DNA of 64,000 nucleotides from Alcaligenes faecalis (GTDB lineage Bacteria > Pseudomonadota > Gammaproteobacteria > Burkholderiales > Burkholderiaceae_B). The notes beneath the pieces are model-generated. The model searched no databases. It worked only from the letters and a program-made list of their open reading frames with translations, and was not told where the DNA came from. Positions 16,884 to 25,600 of the stretch are shown here, in pieces. The stretch is from contig NZ_CP031747.1 in NCBI RefSeq assembly GCF_005311025.1, forward strand, positions 3,633,870 through 3,697,869, written 5' to 3'. Within the stretch, counting starts at the first letter, position 1. Each line of letters begins with the position of its first letter. The translations under genes were made by a program, and so were the position numbers.

Positions 16884-18365
16884 TCATTCGGATTGCTGCA
16901 AGATCAAAGGAAAGGCATTGGAGCCGTACATGCCCGCGCATTGGGCGGCAGCACCTGCCGCACCGGGGTCGCACACAATCTTGGGCATATCGTAAGCGGC
17001 ATTGTCCGTGCACTTTGCGGCGGAATTGGCATTCAAAATCAAGCGACCCTGCTCAGACGAAGCCGACACGGGGGCTTCACACTGAACGCCATCACCCCGC
17101 TTGATCTGCACATTGCCTGCCCCGTCTTTCAACTGATATTGCAGTTGCACGGGTTTGCCGGTTTGGCTGTCTTGCACACCCATGCGGGCGGCCCATTGGC
17201 CATTCAGGAAATCCATCTTGCCGGACTGCAAGGCATCAGGCGGCACCACCAAGGAACCGGCAGGGGCAGCAGGCGTGGCCGGAGCAGCTGGGTTGGCATC
17301 CGGTGTTGGGGGCGCGGCAGGATCAGCAGGCGGGCTTGCCGGGTCTTGAGGCAATTCAGGCGGCTGAGGATTGGCGTCCGTGCCGGGCTCGGCTGGCGGT
17401 GCAGGCGGCGTGGTATCGGGAGCTTGCCCCGCATCCGGAGCACCCGGCGCGGCAGGAGCATCCGCCCCCGGAGCAGCAACCCCTGGTGCTTCAACACCGG
17501 GAGCAGTGCCAGCACCTGTAGCGCCTGGAACCACTGGAACGGTGCCCGTGGGAGCAAGGCCTGTCGCATCCACACGACCATTCGGTAGCAAGGCGCCTGC
17601 ATCCAGTTTGGGCAAGGACCAGCCCAGCCAATTACGGACTTTCTCGGGTAAATAGCTGCCTACGCTGGAGGTGAAAGAACCCAACGGTGTGTCAGGCACG
17701 ACCGGCGTGGTGCACCAGCGCAAACCAAACAAGAGCAAGGCCAGCAACAAGAGCAAAGCCAGCAAACGCCACCACCAGCGGGACCACCAACTGGCAGCAA
17801 CCGGGGCCACAACAGGGGCTACCACAGGCTCGACAGGCGGCACTACCGGCGGGGCCACCACGGCTGCGGGCTTAGGCGTGGGCCTCAACGGCAATAAGGG
17901 GTCCTGGTTCTGATCCGCACCATGGTGCAGAAATCCCCAGAAGGTCAACACGGGCTTGCCGTTGACCAGATAAACAAAGTTGTCGTCCGGGAAATAAAGC
18001 ACGCGGCGCAGTAAGCTGGAAAACAGAGCCTTGTCGCCCAGAGCCTCTTGCTCTTGGGCATCCATCGTTGGGGCCATTTCGTTCAGCCGGGCCTGAAAAG
18101 CACTTAATTGCTTCAAGCCTTCTTCGCGTTCTTGCTCGGTGGCTGCAGTCCAGGGCACGACCTGACCGGAGACCGGGCTGTACCAATCCAGCGTGGAACC
18201 CGTTTCATTGCTTTGCGGAATTGCCAGATGGTCGGCAAAGTTGCCTGCCCGACGGCGCAAGGCTTCTCGCAACTGTAAAGCGGAGCGAAATACCGGTCGG
18301 CCGCCCTCACCTAAAGCCATGAAAGCATCGGCACGGCCACTGCGCAGTAAAACCCCTTGCTTCAT
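16884..18365 (-). CDS. srfA: SrfA family one-pass membrane protein
   Basis: Protein of 493 residues and first gene of the srf operon. The N-terminal cytoplasmic domain (1-150) ends in VYLVNGKPVLTFWGF; a Pro/Val linker leads to a Trp-rich membrane segment (about 192-217, WWSRWWWRLL then Leu-rich), then a long Ala/Pro linker (about 265-365) and a small periplasmic C-terminal domain with Cys pairs that resembles a secreted beta domain. Start ATG has GGGA six bases upstream. The Ala/Pro run is low-complexity and will evolve fast. By position and topology it could be the membrane scaffold for SrfB and SrfC; that is inference. Confidence 0.82.
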   Translation of the reverse strand: MKQGVLLRSGRADAFMALGEGGRPVFRSALQLREALRRRAGNFADHLAIPQSNETGSTLDWYSPVSGQVVPWTAATEQEREEGLKQLSAFQARLNEMAPTMDAQEQEALGDKALFSSLLRRVLYFPDDNFVYLVNGKPVLTFWGFLHHGADQNQDPLLPLRPTPKPAAVVAPPVVPPVEPVVAPVVAPVAASWWSRWWWRLLALLLLLALLLFGLRWCTTPVVPDTPLGSFTSSVGSYLPEKVRNWLGWSLPKLDAGALLPNGRVDATGLAPTGTVPVVPGATGAGTAPGVEAPGVAAPGADAPAAPGAPDAGQAPDTTPPAPPAEPGTDANPQPPELPQDPASPPADPAAPPTPDANPAAPATPAAPAGSLVVPPDALQSGKMDFLNGQWAARMGVQDSQTGKPVQLQYQLKDGAGNVQIKRGDGVQCEAPVSASSEQGRLILNANSAAKCTDNAAYDMPKIVCDPGAAGAAAQCAGMYGSNAFPLILQQSE

Positions 18366-18388
18366 TGAGTTCCCGAAGAAAAAAAAGA

Positions 18389-18417
18389 AACATAGTACAA
18401 CAAATAGGAAGTATCAA
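18389..18417 (-). promoter_or_regulatory. Sigma-70-type promoter candidate for srfA operon
   Basis: On the minus strand, -35 TTGATA (18412-18417, five of six consensus) and -10 TATGTT (18389-18394, four of six) are separated by exactly 17 bp, with the srfA ATG about 24 bp downstream of the -10. It is the best-scoring promoter I see for the ten-gene operon. Confidence 0.5.
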
Positions 18418-18788
18418 AGCCTGTGGGAAATGCCCATTCATAGGGCGTACACAAGGGAAAAAACAAGCTTTGAACCTTAAAGATTGCTGAACACCAAAAA
18501 GAACTCAAGGTCGCTTTAGTCCTTGTGTACTAAATAGATAGAGAAATAAGCAAACAGGTTTACGGCAAAAAACATAAAAAATGTACAACTCTGTACATGA
18601 AACAAAATCGATATTCGCCCAATAGCCAAGGCACTGATTTTTTTAATTAAAACAAAAGTCCAATTCCGGCCTGATCCGGCGTCCAAACCTGCATCGCGAA
18701 AACGGCGCCTGACCCTGCCCGCTTGCCAACGAGCCTCACCAGATACGGGTAAGCCGCCAAAAAATCACCATCCCGGATATTCAGCTTG
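18418..18788. other. AT-rich divergent regulatory spacer with GTAC inverted repeats
   Basis: No gene is supported here. The stretch between srfA and phoX is much more AT-rich than its neighbours. It holds a perfect 10-bp inverted repeat GTACACAAGG (18447-18456) / CCTTGTGTAC (18521-18530) and a second dyad ATGTACA-N4-TGTACAT (18581-18598), so GTAC half sites occur four times within 150 bp. They may be operators for whatever controls the srf operon. Confidence 0.5.
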
Positions 18789-18822
18789 TTGTCATAGTCC
18801 TTTCACCTTGGGCCACTAGCAT
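18789..18822 (+). promoter_or_regulatory. Pho-box-like promoter of phoX
   Basis: TTGTCAT (18789-18795), four bases, then CTTTCAC (18800-18806) match the PhoB repeat CTGTCAT in six and five of seven places. Ten bases further lies TAGCAT (18817-18822) as a -10. This repeat and -10 spacing equals that of the E. coli phoA promoter. Transcription would start near 18829, leaving a short leader before the phoX ATG at 18865. Confidence 0.55.
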
Positions 18823-18864
18823 GAGCGCTACCCCCACAACTCAGCCTTGGCGCTATTTATCACT

Positions 18865-20958
18865 ATGAGCAAACATATCTCCGACAAGACTGTTCGTAAC
18901 GCTAGTCAGAACACCCCTTTTAGTGAAATCCTGGAACGAAGCATGACCCGCCGCGCCGTGATGCGCGGTGGCCTGGCAGCCGCCTTGGCCACCATGAGCA
19001 GCTTTGGTCTGGCTGGTTGCGATAGCAGCAGCACAGGAGGCAATTCCACTGATAACGGCGGCGAGAACCCGAACCCCGGTCCCGGCCCTGATCCGGAACC
19101 ACCAGCAAGCGTCAAACTGGGTTTTGAATCCCTGCCCACCTCCATGACCGACGGCTGTGTCGTACCTCCCGGCTACATCGCCCATGTACTGGCCCCATGG
19201 GGTACGCCAATCAATGACAATGCCCTGCCTTGGGACAAGAACGGCAATAACAGCTCCAACGACTTGCTCAACTCCATGGGCATGCACCATGACGGCATGC
19301 ACTTCTTCCCCCTGGAAGGAAGCTCTACCGAGGGCTTGCTGGCCGTCAACCACGAATACATTGATGAAAAAGCCCTGCACCCCAATGGGCCAACCTTGGT
19401 CAATGGCAAGCGGCCGGCAGAAGAAGTACGCAAGGAAATCAACGCCCACGGCGTGGCCATCATCCATATTCGTCGCACCAATGGCCGCTGGGACATCGTT
19501 CAGAACTCGCGCTACAACCGTCGCTTTACCTCTGCCACTGCCATGAAACTGGCTGGCCCTGTGGGTGGCACGGACTGGGTCAAGACCCCCTTCTCGCCCA
19601 ACGGCACGCAAGTGCGCGGTACCAACAATAACTGCGGTAACGGCACCACACCCTGGGGCACCTACATCACCGCTGAAGAGAACTGGGCGGCCTGCTTTGT
19701 CAACACCGGTATCCGCCCGCCTCACCAGCAGCGTGTGGGCGTATCGGCTGGCCCCGTTGGCCGCTACCAGTGGGAAACGGCTGCCAAGGATCCTTCGGAA
19801 GTCCTGGGCGAATTCGCCCGCTTTAACGTGACCGAAACAGGCGCCAGTGCCACCGAGGACTGGCGCAACGAAGTCAACGGTTTTGGTTACCTGGTCGAGA
19901 TCGACCCTTACGACCCCAGCAGCATTGCCACCAAACGCACGTCCATGGGTCGCTTCGCTCACGAAGGCTGTGCCTACAGCAAGCCCGAAGCCGGCAAACC
20001 CCTGGCTTTCTATAGTGGCGACGATTCGCGCTTTGAATACGTGTACCGCTTCGTGTCCGAAGCCAACTGGGACCCGAAAGACGCCCAGCGCACGGATCGC
20101 CTGGCCGTGGGCGCCAAGTATCTGGACAAAGGCACCTTGTATGTCGCCCGCTTCAACGAAGACGGTTCGGGCGAATGGCTGGCCCTGACGGGCTCTACCA
20201 AAGGCAAGGATGGCGGCACCTTGGCTGACAAATTCAAAACTTTGGAAGAAATCCTGATCAATACCCGTGGCGCCGCTGACTTTGTCGGTGCCACCCCGAT
20301 GGATCGCCCCGAGTGGACGGCCACCCACCCCAGCAATGGCGACATCTACCTGACGCTGACCAATAACACCAGCCGCAACGCGTCCACTGGCACCAACCCC
20401 GCGAACCCGCGCCTGAACAACGTCAACGGTCACATCATCCGCTGGCACGACGAACCCGGCTCGAACAAATTCAAGTGGGATATCTTCGTATTCGGCTCGG
20501 ACTCGGGTGCGGACGCAGATACCAACCGCTCCGGCCTGACCGACCTGAACCAGTTGGCCAGCCCCGACGGCCTGGGCTTCGACAGCCGTGGCATTCTGTG
20601 GATTCAGACCGACAACGGCATCGACGGCGGACGCAAGAACAATGTTGCGCGTGCCACCAACGACCAGATGCTGGCCGTGATTCCAGGTGCCTTGGCGGAC
20701 AGCTCGGGCACTGGCCCGGCCATCAACGCCAGCAACCAGTCCGATCTGCGTCGCTTCTTTGTAGGTCCGAACGAAGCCGAAATTACGGGCTTTTCCATGA
20801 CGCCGGACCACACCAGCCTGTTCCTGAACATTCAGCACCCGGTGAACTGGCCAGCCTACGATACGCATGACGCAACCGTGGTCAGCATGAATACGGTACG
20901 CCCACGTTCTTCGACCGTGGTGATACAGCGTGCGGATGGCAAACCTATTGCTGTGTAA
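18865..20958 (+). CDS. phoX: PhoX family alkaline phosphatase (DUF839), Tat-exported
   Basis: Protein of 697 residues from ATG 18865. The twin-arginine signal (TRRAVMRGGLAAALATMSS) ends in LAGC, so it may also be a lipoprotein; a Gly/Asn/Pro-rich linker follows. Conserved PhoX blocks include LAVNHEY, CGNGTTPWGTYITAEENW, HEGCAY and ASPDGLGFDSRGILWIQTDN, which in the family hold the Fe/Ca cluster. It releases phosphate from organic esters in the periplasm or at the cell surface. A Pho-box-like promoter lies upstream and a strong terminator downstream, so it is a single-gene unit. The start has no clear Shine-Dalgarno. Confidence 0.92.
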   Translation: MSKHISDKTVRNASQNTPFSEILERSMTRRAVMRGGLAAALATMSSFGLAGCDSSSTGGNSTDNGGENPNPGPGPDPEPPASVKLGFESLPTSMTDGCVVPPGYIAHVLAPWGTPINDNALPWDKNGNNSSNDLLNSMGMHHDGMHFFPLEGSSTEGLLAVNHEYIDEKALHPNGPTLVNGKRPAEEVRKEINAHGVAIIHIRRTNGRWDIVQNSRYNRRFTSATAMKLAGPVGGTDWVKTPFSPNGTQVRGTNNNCGNGTTPWGTYITAEENWAACFVNTGIRPPHQQRVGVSAGPVGRYQWETAAKDPSEVLGEFARFNVTETGASATEDWRNEVNGFGYLVEIDPYDPSSIATKRTSMGRFAHEGCAYSKPEAGKPLAFYSGDDSRFEYVYRFVSEANWDPKDAQRTDRLAVGAKYLDKGTLYVARFNEDGSGEWLALTGSTKGKDGGTLADKFKTLEEILINTRGAADFVGATPMDRPEWTATHPSNGDIYLTLTNNTSRNASTGTNPANPRLNNVNGHIIRWHDEPGSNKFKWDIFVFGSDSGADADTNRSGLTDLNQLASPDGLGFDSRGILWIQTDNGIDGGRKNNVARATNDQMLAVIPGALADSSGTGPAINASNQSDLRRFFVGPNEAEITGFSMTPDHTSLFLNIQHPVNWPAYDTHDATVVSMNTVRPRSSTVVIQRADGKPIAV

Positions 20959-21019
20959 ACGCAAGGGCGGCTTCGCGGTTTGAATCCGCCCGAGTCTGTT
21001 TTAGCTAAGTTTTTTCAAT

Positions 21020-21054
21020 GCGGGGCCGTCAATAGATGGCCCCGCTGCTTTTTT
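21020..21054 (+). terminator. Terminator after phoX
   Basis: GCGGGGCC (21020-21027) pairs with GGCCCCGC (21038-21045) over a ten-base loop, followed by TGC and six T. It is a textbook intrinsic terminator. The rest of the gap to fliC (21055-21262) shows no supported gene. Confidence 0.88.
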
Positions 21055-21262
21055 AGATCCTGCAATTTAAACAAGGCCTCTGGATTGTTTGCTGCGGCAC
21101 GAAGCCCTCTGTTCCATTTCCGATCACCGGACAGGGAAAAATCTGGACTCAGAGCCAGAAAACGAAAGCAAACAGCTTGCTTGGCACACCGAGACACCAT
21201 GCTTGAAGCCGCGGAAATCAAGGCTTCAAGACAAAGTGGCGAAAATTTTCTCAACCGGCCCC

Positions 21263-21289
21263 TAAAGAGTTTTTTGCCCCATCCGTTAA
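21263..21289 (+). promoter_or_regulatory. Sigma-28 (FliA) promoter of fliC
   Basis: TAAA (21263-21266), 15 bp, TCCGTTAA (21282-21289) fits the flagellar sigma-28 pattern TAAA-N15-GCCGATAA in six of eight -10 bases. It lies about 130 bp before the fliC start. Confidence 0.8.
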
Positions 21290-21376
21290 TGGTGCTGTAC
21301 AGGAAGAACGCAGTGTGTCGAATGCGCGATCAGCCCCACGGGGCCTAGCAGAACGCCAACGCTTTCCTGGGCAAAG

Positions 21377-21393
21377 GGCGAAACCGTTTCGCC
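21377..21393 (+). promoter_or_regulatory. Hairpin in the fliC leader
   Basis: GGCGAAA (21377-21383) pairs with TTTCGCC (21387-21393) around a three-base loop, 15 bases ahead of the GGGAG ribosome site. It is placed where it could influence flagellin mRNA stability or translation. Confidence 0.45.
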
Positions 21394-21418
21394 GTTCTAC
21401 TCAACATTGGGAGTTACC

Positions 21419-22516
21419 ATGTCTGTTATCAATACGAACTCGCTTTCCCTCGTTGCCCAAGGCAATCTGAGCAAATCGCAAGGCGCACTGGGTCAAGCCA
21501 TTGAGCGTCTGTCCTCCGGCCTGCGCATCAACAGCGCCAAAGACGACGCCGCCGGCCAGGCTATTGCCAACCGCTTCACCGCCAACGTGAACGGTCTGAC
21601 CCAAGCTGCCCGCAACGCCAACGACGGTATCTCTATCGCTCAGACAACCGAAGGTTCGCTGAACGAAATCAACAACAACTTGCAGCGCATCCGTACTCTG
21701 AGCGTGCAAGCGACCACCGGCACCAACTCCGAAACCGACTTGGATTCGATCCAGGCTGAAATCAACCAGCGTCTGGCCGAAATCAACCGCGTTTCCGAGC
21801 AAACTCAGTTCAACGGCGTGAAAGTTCTGGCCAAAGACCAGTCCCTGGCCATTCAAGTTGGCGCTAACGACGGTGAAACCATCTCGGTTAACCTGAAGCA
21901 GATCGATTCCGGCACCCTGGACCTGGACGGTCTGGACGTGGCCAGCCTGGCCAAGAAATTCGACGCATCTTCGTTCGAACTGGCTGCTGCTACGGGTACT
22001 GGCACCGCTGCCACTCCAGCTCAAATGGGCGACTCCAAAACTGCCGTAACCGTCACTGGCGGTGGCTCCTTGATGACCATCAAGGGTCAGCCAACTGCCG
22101 GCGGTACCGCTGGTGCTGATACCCACTACATCGTTAAAGACGGCAAAGCTTACGCTGCCACCGTTACCGGTGACGCTGCAACCAACACCGTGACTGCCGC
22201 TGTTAACGGCGACGCCATCACCGACGAAGCTGTTCTGGCCAAAGTCACCCCACTGGCAGCCATCGACAAGGCTATCCAGGACGTGGACAACCTGCGTTCC
22301 GACCTGGGTGCGGTGCAAAACCGTTTCGAGTCCACCATCGCCAACCTGAACAACACGGTGACCAACCTGTCCGCTTCGCGTTCGCGTATTGAAGACGCCG
22401 ACTACGCAGTCGAAGTCTCGAACATGACTCGTGCTCAGATCCTGCAACAGGCTGGCACCTCGGTTCTGGCTCAAGCCAACCAGGTTCCACAAACTGTTCT
22501 GTCGCTGCTGCGCTAA
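21419..22516 (+). CDS. fliC: Flagellin
   Basis: Protein of 365 residues that forms the flagellar filament. The N-terminal D0/D1 region (SVINTNSLSLVAQGNL, SSGLRINSAKDDAAGQAIANRF) and C-terminal D1/D0 region (SRIEDADYAVEVSNMTRAQI, ending TVLSLLR) are classical, while the central variable domain is short. The start is ATG 21419 with GGGAG six bases upstream; an upstream TTG gives a spurious four-residue extension. It has its own sigma-28 promoter and terminator, as expected for a late, very highly expressed gene. The neighbouring sulfotransferase/methyltransferase gene may modify it. Confidence 0.97.
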   Translation: MSVINTNSLSLVAQGNLSKSQGALGQAIERLSSGLRINSAKDDAAGQAIANRFTANVNGLTQAARNANDGISIAQTTEGSLNEINNNLQRIRTLSVQATTGTNSETDLDSIQAEINQRLAEINRVSEQTQFNGVKVLAKDQSLAIQVGANDGETISVNLKQIDSGTLDLDGLDVASLAKKFDASSFELAAATGTGTAATPAQMGDSKTAVTVTGGGSLMTIKGQPTAGGTAGADTHYIVKDGKAYAATVTGDAATNTVTAAVNGDAITDEAVLAKVTPLAAIDKAIQDVDNLRSDLGAVQNRFESTIANLNNTVTNLSASRSRIEDADYAVEVSNMTRAQILQQAGTSVLAQANQVPQTVLSLLR

Positions 22517-22529
22517 GCCGCTCGATAGT

Positions 22530-22562
22530 CTAGCCTTGGCTAGTCCTGCTTGATCAAGCAGG
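22530..22562 (+). repeat. Two palindromes in the fliC 3' untranslated region
   Basis: CTAGCC-TT-GGCTAG (22530-22543) is followed one base later by the perfect 18-base palindrome CCTGCTTGATCAAGCAGG (22545-22562), and the terminator stem starts five bases further. The three hairpins in a row probably protect flagellin mRNA from 3' decay. Confidence 0.6.
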
Positions 22563-22567
22563 TATTA

Positions 22568-22604
22568 CGCTCCTTTATCCACGGATAAGGGAGCGTTTTT
22601 TTTT
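22568..22604 (+). terminator. Terminator after fliC
   Basis: A 13-bp stem with one G-U pair (22568-22580 with 22583-22595) is followed by nine T. Strong intrinsic terminator separating fliC from the next gene. Confidence 0.9.
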
Positions 22605-22643
22605 GATGTAATGAGCCTTTTTATCCCGCAGGAACTCAGCCCC

Positions 22644-25600
22644 ATGACGCGCCCCAAGCAGCACTGCTCCGCAAGCGGTATTTCTCCCCAGACGGCACAA
22701 ACCATCCTGAATCTGCTTGATCGCAATCAATGGGACCAGGTCGAGCCCCTGCTGATCAAACTGCGCCAAAAACACGGTGACGATTTTCGCTTGCTGGTCT
22801 GGCATGGCGATGCGCTGCGAGGCCTGGAGCGTTTCCCAGAAGCAATTGGGCTTTATCGCCAGGCACTGGCGCTGGAGCCACAGAACAATGAAAGCCTGAC
22901 ATTGAGCCTGGCCATGTGTTTGCGCAAAGAGGGCCAACTGGATGAGGCCTTGCACTTGTCCAGTCAGGTTCTTCAGGTGCGCCCCGACTACGCAGGCGCC
23001 TGGGCTTTGCAAGGGGATATCTATAAAGATAAGGAGCTGCTGGCACAGGCCCGCGATGCCTATCTGGAAGCTCTCAAGCACGCCGTCGCTCCCTTGGATG
23101 CGCTGCTCTATGTCAAGCTGGCCCCTTTCACTCAACTGGCGCCCGAACCCGGCATTCTGCAAGCCCTGGAAGCGTTTACGAACGATGCAGAGCAGCCCAT
23201 TAATGACCGTGCCAATGTACTGGCCACCCTGGGCAAGATCTGGCTGGATGCGCAAGAGACCGACAAGGCATTCGCGTATTATCAAAAAGCGAATAATCTC
23301 ATAAAAGGGGCATTTGCCAGCCCTCACAAAAGCTTGATCCCTCAAGTTAACGGGCTGCGAGTGAACTTTACGGCGGAGCTGTTCAACGCTCTGTCCCCGT
23401 TTGGCGTGCAGTCCGCCCCACAGATTTTCATCACGGGCTTTTCCCGCTCAGGAAAAAGCCTGGTCGAATCCCTGTTCCGCAGTGCCGCCAAGGTGCGCCT
23501 GACAGGCGAGAGCCTGCAACTGGACCAATATAGACAAAACGTCCTGGCCCGCTTTCAAAACAATCTTGAAAACTATCTGACCGCTCAGACTCCCAGTTCT
23601 ATTCAGCACGATGCGCACACCTACCTGAGCAGCTTGGGAAATGAAGAAAAGGTCAGCATCTCCACCCTGCCCTCAGACTTGTGGAACCTGGGTTTTATCG
23701 GCCTGTGGTTACCCAAAGCCCCTATTGTTTTTTGTGTACGCGGCCTGCTGGATCTGGGTGCCACGGTGTACTGCCAGCAATACAAATCCTTCGAGGGCAA
23801 CCACTACAGCTACGACCTGCCAACCCTGGGCGAACATATCGCACTTTACGAGCACATGATGGCGCATTGGGCACAGGTCCTGCCCAACCCCGTCTTTCTG
23901 GTTGATTATGAAGCCCTGGTCCGTGATCCCCAGACTGTCATGGACAATCTGTTTGAGCAGCTGGGCCTGGAGCGCCAGCAGTCCTATACAGATGCCGTTG
24001 CAGCCAACGCCAGCATGGCTGCCGAGATTGGCCCGATCAGCTCCTTTGACGTTGCCATGCCCATGACCGACCGCTTCATCGGCTTTGGCGAGCGCTTCCG
24101 CGAACAATTGGCACCTATGGTTCAGCGCTATCAGTCCACCTGTCAGGAACTGGCCCAGGAGCAGCAGGCCAACATGGCCGACTTGCCCGCCCAACTGAAG
24201 GTCCGCAACACCAAGCCCGACAACAGCCCGGCAGAAGCCGACTTCAGCTGGCAGCTGTCACAGGTGATCACCGTAGCGGACAACACCTCGTATCTGCTGC
24301 GTCAGCAAAAGGCGCAGGACCTGGTCGAGTCTGGTGCCTGCACCTTGCTCAGCTTCGATCCCTCCGGCGAACTTGCCCCATTGGCGCAAGCACTGAGCAA
24401 GCCATCCCTGCATTACATTTCCCAGGCGCTGCTGGGAGATGGTCAGCCCGGCACCTTGCATTTGGCGCTGGACGCGGCCTATAACAGCACCCTGCCTCCT
24501 GTCGCCAAGCAACAAGGCCCGGCCTATCTGACCCAAAAAACCATGACGCTGGCTCAGTTGCCCGTCACCACCTATGCGCTGGACGCCATTGAGGGATTGG
24601 ACTGGCTGGACTATCTGATCCTTGACGGCGTCTACGACCATGCCAAGATCCTGGAACATGGCACTGAGCGCCTGGCCAATGCCTTGCTGATCCAGGTCAG
24701 CGTCGCCCTGGTCACAACACAAGAGGGACAAACGGATCTGGCCGCCTTGCTGCAATGGGCCGAGCAACATGGTTTCCGTCTTTTGCGTCTGATCGATGAG
24801 CAGTTCGAACAACACATGCCCGCACGCCAGGATCTGGCTGTGCAACCTGCCGGCAACCAACTGCGCCGAGCCTCTGCCTTGCTGGTCCCCAGCTATCAAC
24901 GCCAGGCCCAGTTGAGCCCCACACAAATCCTCAAGCAGGCTTTCCTGCTGGATACGGTGCACGACATCCATGATTTCAGTTACGAGCTACTGCTGCAAAT
25001 CGACCCGACACTAGCCGAAGGCTACCTGAAAGCCCGAGGCTACTTTGAGCTCAAACGTAATGGGCCGGATCTGCGCGAAATTCAGCATATCCGTCAAATG
25101 CTGCACACTAGTGACTTGCCTGTCCCCCGCCATCAGACACGCAAGTGGATCGAGCAATATCCAGCCGACCCACTCGTTCAGAGTCTGTACGCCGAATGCC
25201 TGTCCTGGTCAGGGCATCATCGTTCAGCCATTGTGACGATTCAGGAAGCCATCTCCAAAGCTCCAGACGAACTGATCCTGCGCCAAACCTATATAGACAT
25301 CATGAATCGCGCCGGCATGTGGTGGGAGGCCACAGACCTCGCCCGCGCGCTGTATGCTCGCTACCCCGATCAACAAGACGTTCAGGCACAGTGGTGGGAC
25401 ACACTGGCTGCACAGGTCAAGCCCGACACGGAAGAACTGAACGAGGCCCTGTCCCGCAGCCAGTCTGCCAAGCCACACATGACAGCAGCGGAGCAGATAC
25501 AGCACCATGCCACCCGTGGCCGCTTGCTCGCGCACAGCCAGCAATGGGAGCAGGCTTGGCAAGAGCACGAACAAGCCTTGCTTCTGGCGCAGAACAGCCA

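Noticed and set aside
18821-18868. 15-codon leader MSATPTTQPWRYLSL with ATGA overlap to phoX
   Set aside because: The overlap is neat, but the Pho-box promoter would start transcription after its ATG, and it lacks a good ribosome site. Left out unless an upstream start is mapped.
18853-20964. 703-residue open frame antisense to phoX
   Set aside because: It mirrors phoX codon for codon, has no ribosome site and its translation is rich in Val/Gly/His with no family motif. High GC third positions explain it.
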